This document shows, one piece after another, positions 14,442-17,730 of a DNA stretch of 17,730 bases; positions within the stretch are counted from its first letter, which is position 1; each line of letters begins with the position of its first letter. The notes below the pieces were generated by a model. The model was given only the letters and a program-made list of their open reading frames with translations, ran no database searches and was not told the DNA's origin. The DNA comes from an uncultured Acetatifactor sp. (GTDB lineage Bacteria > Bacillota > Clostridia > Lachnospirales > Lachnospiraceae), in contig CAKRRS010000057.1 in NCBI GenBank assembly GCA_934394665.1, positions 1 through 17,730 of the forward strand, given 5' to 3'. The position numbers and the translations under genes are program-made.

Positions 14442-17411
14442 ATGAGACGACCGCTTTTTACAGCGTGTCTGTGTCTCGTGATAATTATCGCTATAGGAAA
14501 AATACTGAAAGGGGCAGACACCGGAGGAGACCGGTGCCTGCCGCCTGACGGAAGTCCGGTGAGAATCACGGGACGGATAGACACAAGAACTTCTGAAGAA
14601 ATGATTCTGAGTACTATTTCTATTTTTCAAGAAAATCAACAATATTCCTATTCTGGAAAATTACAATGTGAACTGACAAATGTAAAAACAGATGGATGGA
14701 AAACGATACCGGAAATGGTGGAGAGCCGTGGACAAACGGACGGTGCAAGTCAATCCATAGGCAACAATATACTACAAGACGTGAATGAAAAAGTGGAAAG
14801 CCAAACATTAAGAATAGGTCAGCTGGTTATGATCGAGGGTACATTTTCTGAATTCACGAGGGCCACCAATCCAGGAGAATTTGATGTGCGGGCATATTAT
14901 CAGAGCAAGGGAATCGGAGGCAAAGTGAAGAAGGCACAGATTGTAGCTGTCGGAAAAGACTACAGTTTTTTCCGGGAAATACTGTACAGATGCCGTTTAC
15001 GCTTACATGACCGGTTGGCAAAGGTTTTTCCGGCAAAGGAAGCGTCGGTGATGCAGACGTTATTGTTAGGGGAAAAGGAAGAATTGGATGCCGATGTGAA
15101 GGCATTGTATCAGAAAAACGGAATTGCGCATATTTTAAGCATTTCCGGTCTGCACATTACTTTGTTGGGAATGGGATTGTATCAATTATTAAAACGACTG
15201 GGGATGCCGGTAAAAGCTGCCGCTACGATCGGTGCCGCGGTATTGATCGGCTATGGAATGATGGTGGGAATGAGCGTATCTGCTTGCCGTGCCATCGGAA
15301 TGTATGTGCTACGGATGTTTGGCATTTTCGTAGGGAGAACTTATGATATGCTGACGGGAGTCGGGGTGATGGCACTGTTGCTTGCGGTACAGAAACCGGA
15401 GAGATTGTGGGATGTAAGTTTCCTGATGTCTTTTGGGGCAGTACTGGGAATATGCTTGCTAACACCGGTGCTGGCCGGTTCCAAAGAGGAAAAAGACCAA
15501 AACAACAGGGAAAAGAAAGCAGGTGAAAAACCGGAAGATTTGGAAAACAGGCAGTCCGATATTATGGCACAGGAAACTTTGAAAAACGAACAGCATTTTG
15601 CCGGGATGCGAGAATGGCTTCGTACGATAGGGGAATTTCTGGTCGACTCAGTATACGAGAAAAATAAGCACCGGGAGGGGTGGAGAAAGGTGTTATATGA
15701 GCAGAGCCACAAAGTGCTGGAAGCAGCAAAGAGCGGATTTGCCGCCAGTGCGGGAGTTATCTTGTTTACTCTGCCGATTCAGCTTTGGTTCTTTTATGAG
15801 ATCCCAATATATTCGGTATTGCTGAATCTGTTGGTATTGCCATTTATGAGTGTAGTGATGGTCGGAGGCTTGATTGCTTTGATTCCGGGACTTGGAATCG
15901 TTGGGACAGTAGACTGCCTGATCCTGTGGTGGTATGAGTGGATCTGTGAGCGCTTCGGGAAACTGCCGGGAGCGATATGGTGCGTGGGCAGGCCGGGAGT
16001 GTGGCAAATCATCGTTTATTATGCAGGATTACTGGGAGTGATTCTTTTACAAAACCATGGTGATAACGTGAGGAGACTGATAGAAAAGAGTAAGGAATAT
16101 TGCAGAAGGTTACGGAAAAATAATATACAAAGTAAGAGAAGAACAGCACGAGGAAATCATAATTCTATAAGCATTCATAATCCGGTAAGCATTTTGGGAC
16201 ATGGGATGTGGGCAATGATAAGAAAATTGTCGGCTCTCATAAAAAACAAGAAATTCACACTGTGTGTGTGTTTGATGGTATTGCTATTTTTGCTGACAGG
16301 TGACTTTGATTGTAGCAGTAGTGTGACATTTCTCGATGTCGGACAAGGGGACGGCATTGTTGTAGAGACCTCGCAAGGAGTATATCTTTTTGATTGCGGC
16401 AGCACCAGTCGGAAGAAAATCGGAGAATATGTGCTGAAACCTTACTTCAAGAGCCGCGGCATCGGTTCGCTTCGCGGAGTGTTTGTTTCACATCCGGATG
16501 AAGATCATATGAACGGCGTGTTGGAACTTTTAGAGAATGGTGAGGAGTGGGGTATTACGGTGGAACAACTTTTCTTGCCTGCAATAGAGGAAGCGAGAAG
16601 AGAGGAGGCTTTCGATAAGCTGCTGAATGCGGCAGAAACCGCCGGAACGCAGGTAAATTACATCAAATGCGGCGATGAGATCAGGGAGAGCCGGATGCAC
16701 TTGTTGTGCCTGCACCCGGAAGCAAATACGACACTTGCGGATGCCAATGCCTATTCGGAATGTTTCTATCTGGAAATCGAAAGGGGTAAGCTGCTGCCGG
16801 CGCGGCTCAGTGAATGGTGGAACAGGCTTCTTGCTTTTGCCGGTTCTGAAGGAGATGAACCTGCAGGTACATTCCCAGAACCCGGATTAGGAATTCTGCT
16901 GACCGGAGATGTAGAGGGAGAAGGCGAGCGGCAACTACTACAGGAGCTACAGAAAATGAGGGAACAACAGGGCGAAATGCAGGCAGAACGACAAGGCCAA
17001 TCGCAGCAGGAGCCACAGGGAAGAGAGCAGGCGGAAGTGATACAGGAGATGTGGGAAGAAAGATCGGGAGAATCTCTGCAGGATTTTATGGGAGAAATGC
17101 AAGGAGAATCGCTGAAAGAAATGCATGGAAAATCGCAAGATCACATTTGGCATGGGGTTGACATATTGAAAGTAGCGCACCATGGTTCGGGATATTCTAC
17201 CGGTTCAGAATTCCTGACAACTGTCGATCCTGCCGCCGCAATCATCTCCTGTGGCCGCAATAATTCCTACGGACACCCACATGCCGAGACACTGCAGCGT
17301 CTCGAAGACGCCGAGGTGCCTTGGTATTGCACCATGGACTATGGTGCAATGACGGTAACTGTGAATCGAGACGGAAAAATCCGATTGAGAGGATATGTAG
17401 TTGGAAAATAG
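14442..17411 (+). CDS. comEC: ComEC/Rec2 DNA-uptake channel with enlarged cytoplasmic and MBL regions
   Basis: ComEC forms the membrane channel through which single-stranded DNA enters during transformation. The 989-residue product is longer than the Bacillus subtilis protein (about 776). A DUF4131-like N-terminal part with one helix (5-22) comes first. The ComEC core carries ISISGLHITLLGMGLYQLL (232-250), GMSVSACRAIGMYV (276-289) and many membrane helices up to about 536. A C-terminal metallo-beta-lactamase-like domain follows (LDVGQGDGIV 631-640, HPDEDH 684-689, TGD 821-823, AHHGS 912-916), with metal-binding residues present. Two hydrophilic insertions stand out: about 345-430 between helices, and Q/E-rich 825-902 inside the hydrolase domain. 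GGAG precedes the ATG by five bases. comEA is the functional partner upstream. Confidence 0.94.
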   Translation: MRRPLFTACLCLVIIIAIGKILKGADTGGDRCLPPDGSPVRITGRIDTRTSEEMILSTISIFQENQQYSYSGKLQCELTNVKTDGWKTIPEMVESRGQTDGASQSIGNNILQDVNEKVESQTLRIGQLVMIEGTFSEFTRATNPGEFDVRAYYQSKGIGGKVKKAQIVAVGKDYSFFREILYRCRLRLHDRLAKVFPAKEASVMQTLLLGEKEELDADVKALYQKNGIAHILSISGLHITLLGMGLYQLLKRLGMPVKAAATIGAAVLIGYGMMVGMSVSACRAIGMYVLRMFGIFVGRTYDMLTGVGVMALLLAVQKPERLWDVSFLMSFGAVLGICLLTPVLAGSKEEKDQNNREKKAGEKPEDLENRQSDIMAQETLKNEQHFAGMREWLRTIGEFLVDSVYEKNKHREGWRKVLYEQSHKVLEAAKSGFAASAGVILFTLPIQLWFFYEIPIYSVLLNLLVLPFMSVVMVGGLIALIPGLGIVGTVDCLILWWYEWICERFGKLPGAIWCVGRPGVWQIIVYYAGLLGVILLQNHGDNVRRLIEKSKEYCRRLRKNNIQSKRRTARGNHNSISIHNPVSILGHGMWAMIRKLSALIKNKKFTLCVCLMVLLFLLTGDFDCSSSVTFLDVGQGDGIVVETSQGVYLFDCGSTSRKKIGEYVLKPYFKSRGIGSLRGVFVSHPDEDHMNGVLELLENGEEWGITVEQLFLPAIEEARREEAFDKLLNAAETAGTQVNYIKCGDEIRESRMHLLCLHPEANTTLADANAYSECFYLEIERGKLLPARLSEWWNRLLAFAGSEGDEPAGTFPEPGLGILLTGDVEGEGERQLLQELQKMREQQGEMQAERQGQSQQEPQGREQAEVIQEMWEERSGESLQDFMGEMQGESLKEMHGKSQDHIWHGVDILKVAHHGSGYSTGSEFLTTVDPAAAIISCGRNNSYGHPHAETLQRLEDAEVPWYCTMDYGAMTVTVNRDGKIRLRGYVVGK

Positions 17412-17436
17412 GTTTTTATAACCTGATTAGTTAAGT

Positions 17437-17730
17437 AACGAGGGTATTAGAGTGGACAAGGAAACATTCTATACCTTGGTGTAGCGTGAGGAGGGGTATA
17501 AAGTGACAAAAGAAGTATTCTGTACCCCGGTGTGTCATGAGGAGAGGGTATAGCGAGACAAAAGAAGCATTCTATACCCTGGTGTGTTGTAAGGAGAGGG
17601 TATAGAGAGACAAAGTAAGCATTCAATACCCCAGTGTAGCGTGAGGAGAGGGCATAAAGTGACAAAAGAAGTATTCTGTACCCCGGTGTGTCATGAGGAG
17701 AGGGTATAGCGAGACAAAAGAAGCATTCTA
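17437..17730. repeat. Tandem array of about 52-base hairpin-forming units, three-unit higher-order repeat
   Basis: Units begin near 17437, 17490, 17541, 17593, 17645 and 17697, the last cut by the window. The third and sixth are identical over the visible 34 bases. The second and fifth differ at only about two positions, and the first and fourth share the ending GTGTAGCGTGA, so three units form a block of about 156 bases. Each unit has an arm like AGGGTATAG and an arm like CTATACCCT (for example 17545-17553 with 17572-17580, loop 18 bases). Arms also pair with those of the next unit (17573-17580 with 17597-17604). GACAAAAGAAG is a conserved loop core. No gene is visible in 17412-17730. Confidence 0.9.

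Noticed and set aside
17447..17665. 72-codon minus-strand frame inside the tandem repeats
   Set aside because: It begins with TTG, lies wholly in repeated hairpin DNA and stays open because three units make 156 bases, a multiple of three. No domain is seen.
17437..17730. Possible CRISPR array from regular spacing of repeated words
   Set aside because: The units are contiguous and similar over their whole length, with no unique spacers, and no cas genes are visible.

Overview
The window looks like a chromosomal segment of a low-to-mid GC Firmicute, most likely a gut Clostridia/Lachnospiraceae member. This rests on strong GGAGG-type ribosome sites, SigA-like promoters, ARG-box-like operators, a bacterial NFACT/RqcH protein, an argC-argJ-argB-argD cluster, GerMN and ComEA/ComEC proteins, and overall protein style. 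The genus cannot be fixed from the sequence alone.

Left part (1-2736): two leftward genes, the first 23 codons of argG (cut by the window edge) and rqcH. They are followed by a 626-base regulatory region that separates rqcH from the rightward arginine operon. Both argG and argC are preceded by pairs of 5-4-5 palindromes of ArgR/AhrC ARG-box type, and both pairs have the same 31-base spacing. The argC leader also carries a compact three-hairpin element with a possible pseudoknot and a small ORF that runs into the argC start.

Arginine block (2737-9276): argC, a GNAT acetyltransferase, argJ, argB and argD encode the acetylated ornithine branch (N-acetylglutamate to N-acetylornithine, with ArgJ recycling the acetyl group). 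An unlinked-looking extracellular solute-binding protein sits 15 bases after argD. ArgG at the left edge acts later in the same pathway. argF and argH are not in the window.

Middle (9277-9878): a small YdcZ-type four-helix membrane protein. Its Shine-Dalgarno and start codon lie inside a hairpin that ends in a T6 run, a candidate terminator/attenuator.

Right part (9879-17411): comEA (a lipoprotein version), an OmpR/PhoB response regulator with its membrane histidine kinase (WalRK-like), a two-domain GerMN lipoprotein and a large comEC. The two DNA-uptake genes are thus split by an envelope-type sensor pair and a lipoprotein. ComEC is enlarged by two hydrophilic insertions, one of them Q/E-rich inside the metallo-beta-lactamase domain.

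Right edge (about 17437 to beyond 17730): a tandem array of about 52-base hairpin-forming units, arranged as a three-unit (about 156-base) higher-order repeat and still running at the window end. No tRNA, rRNA, insertion sequence or CRISPR array was seen.
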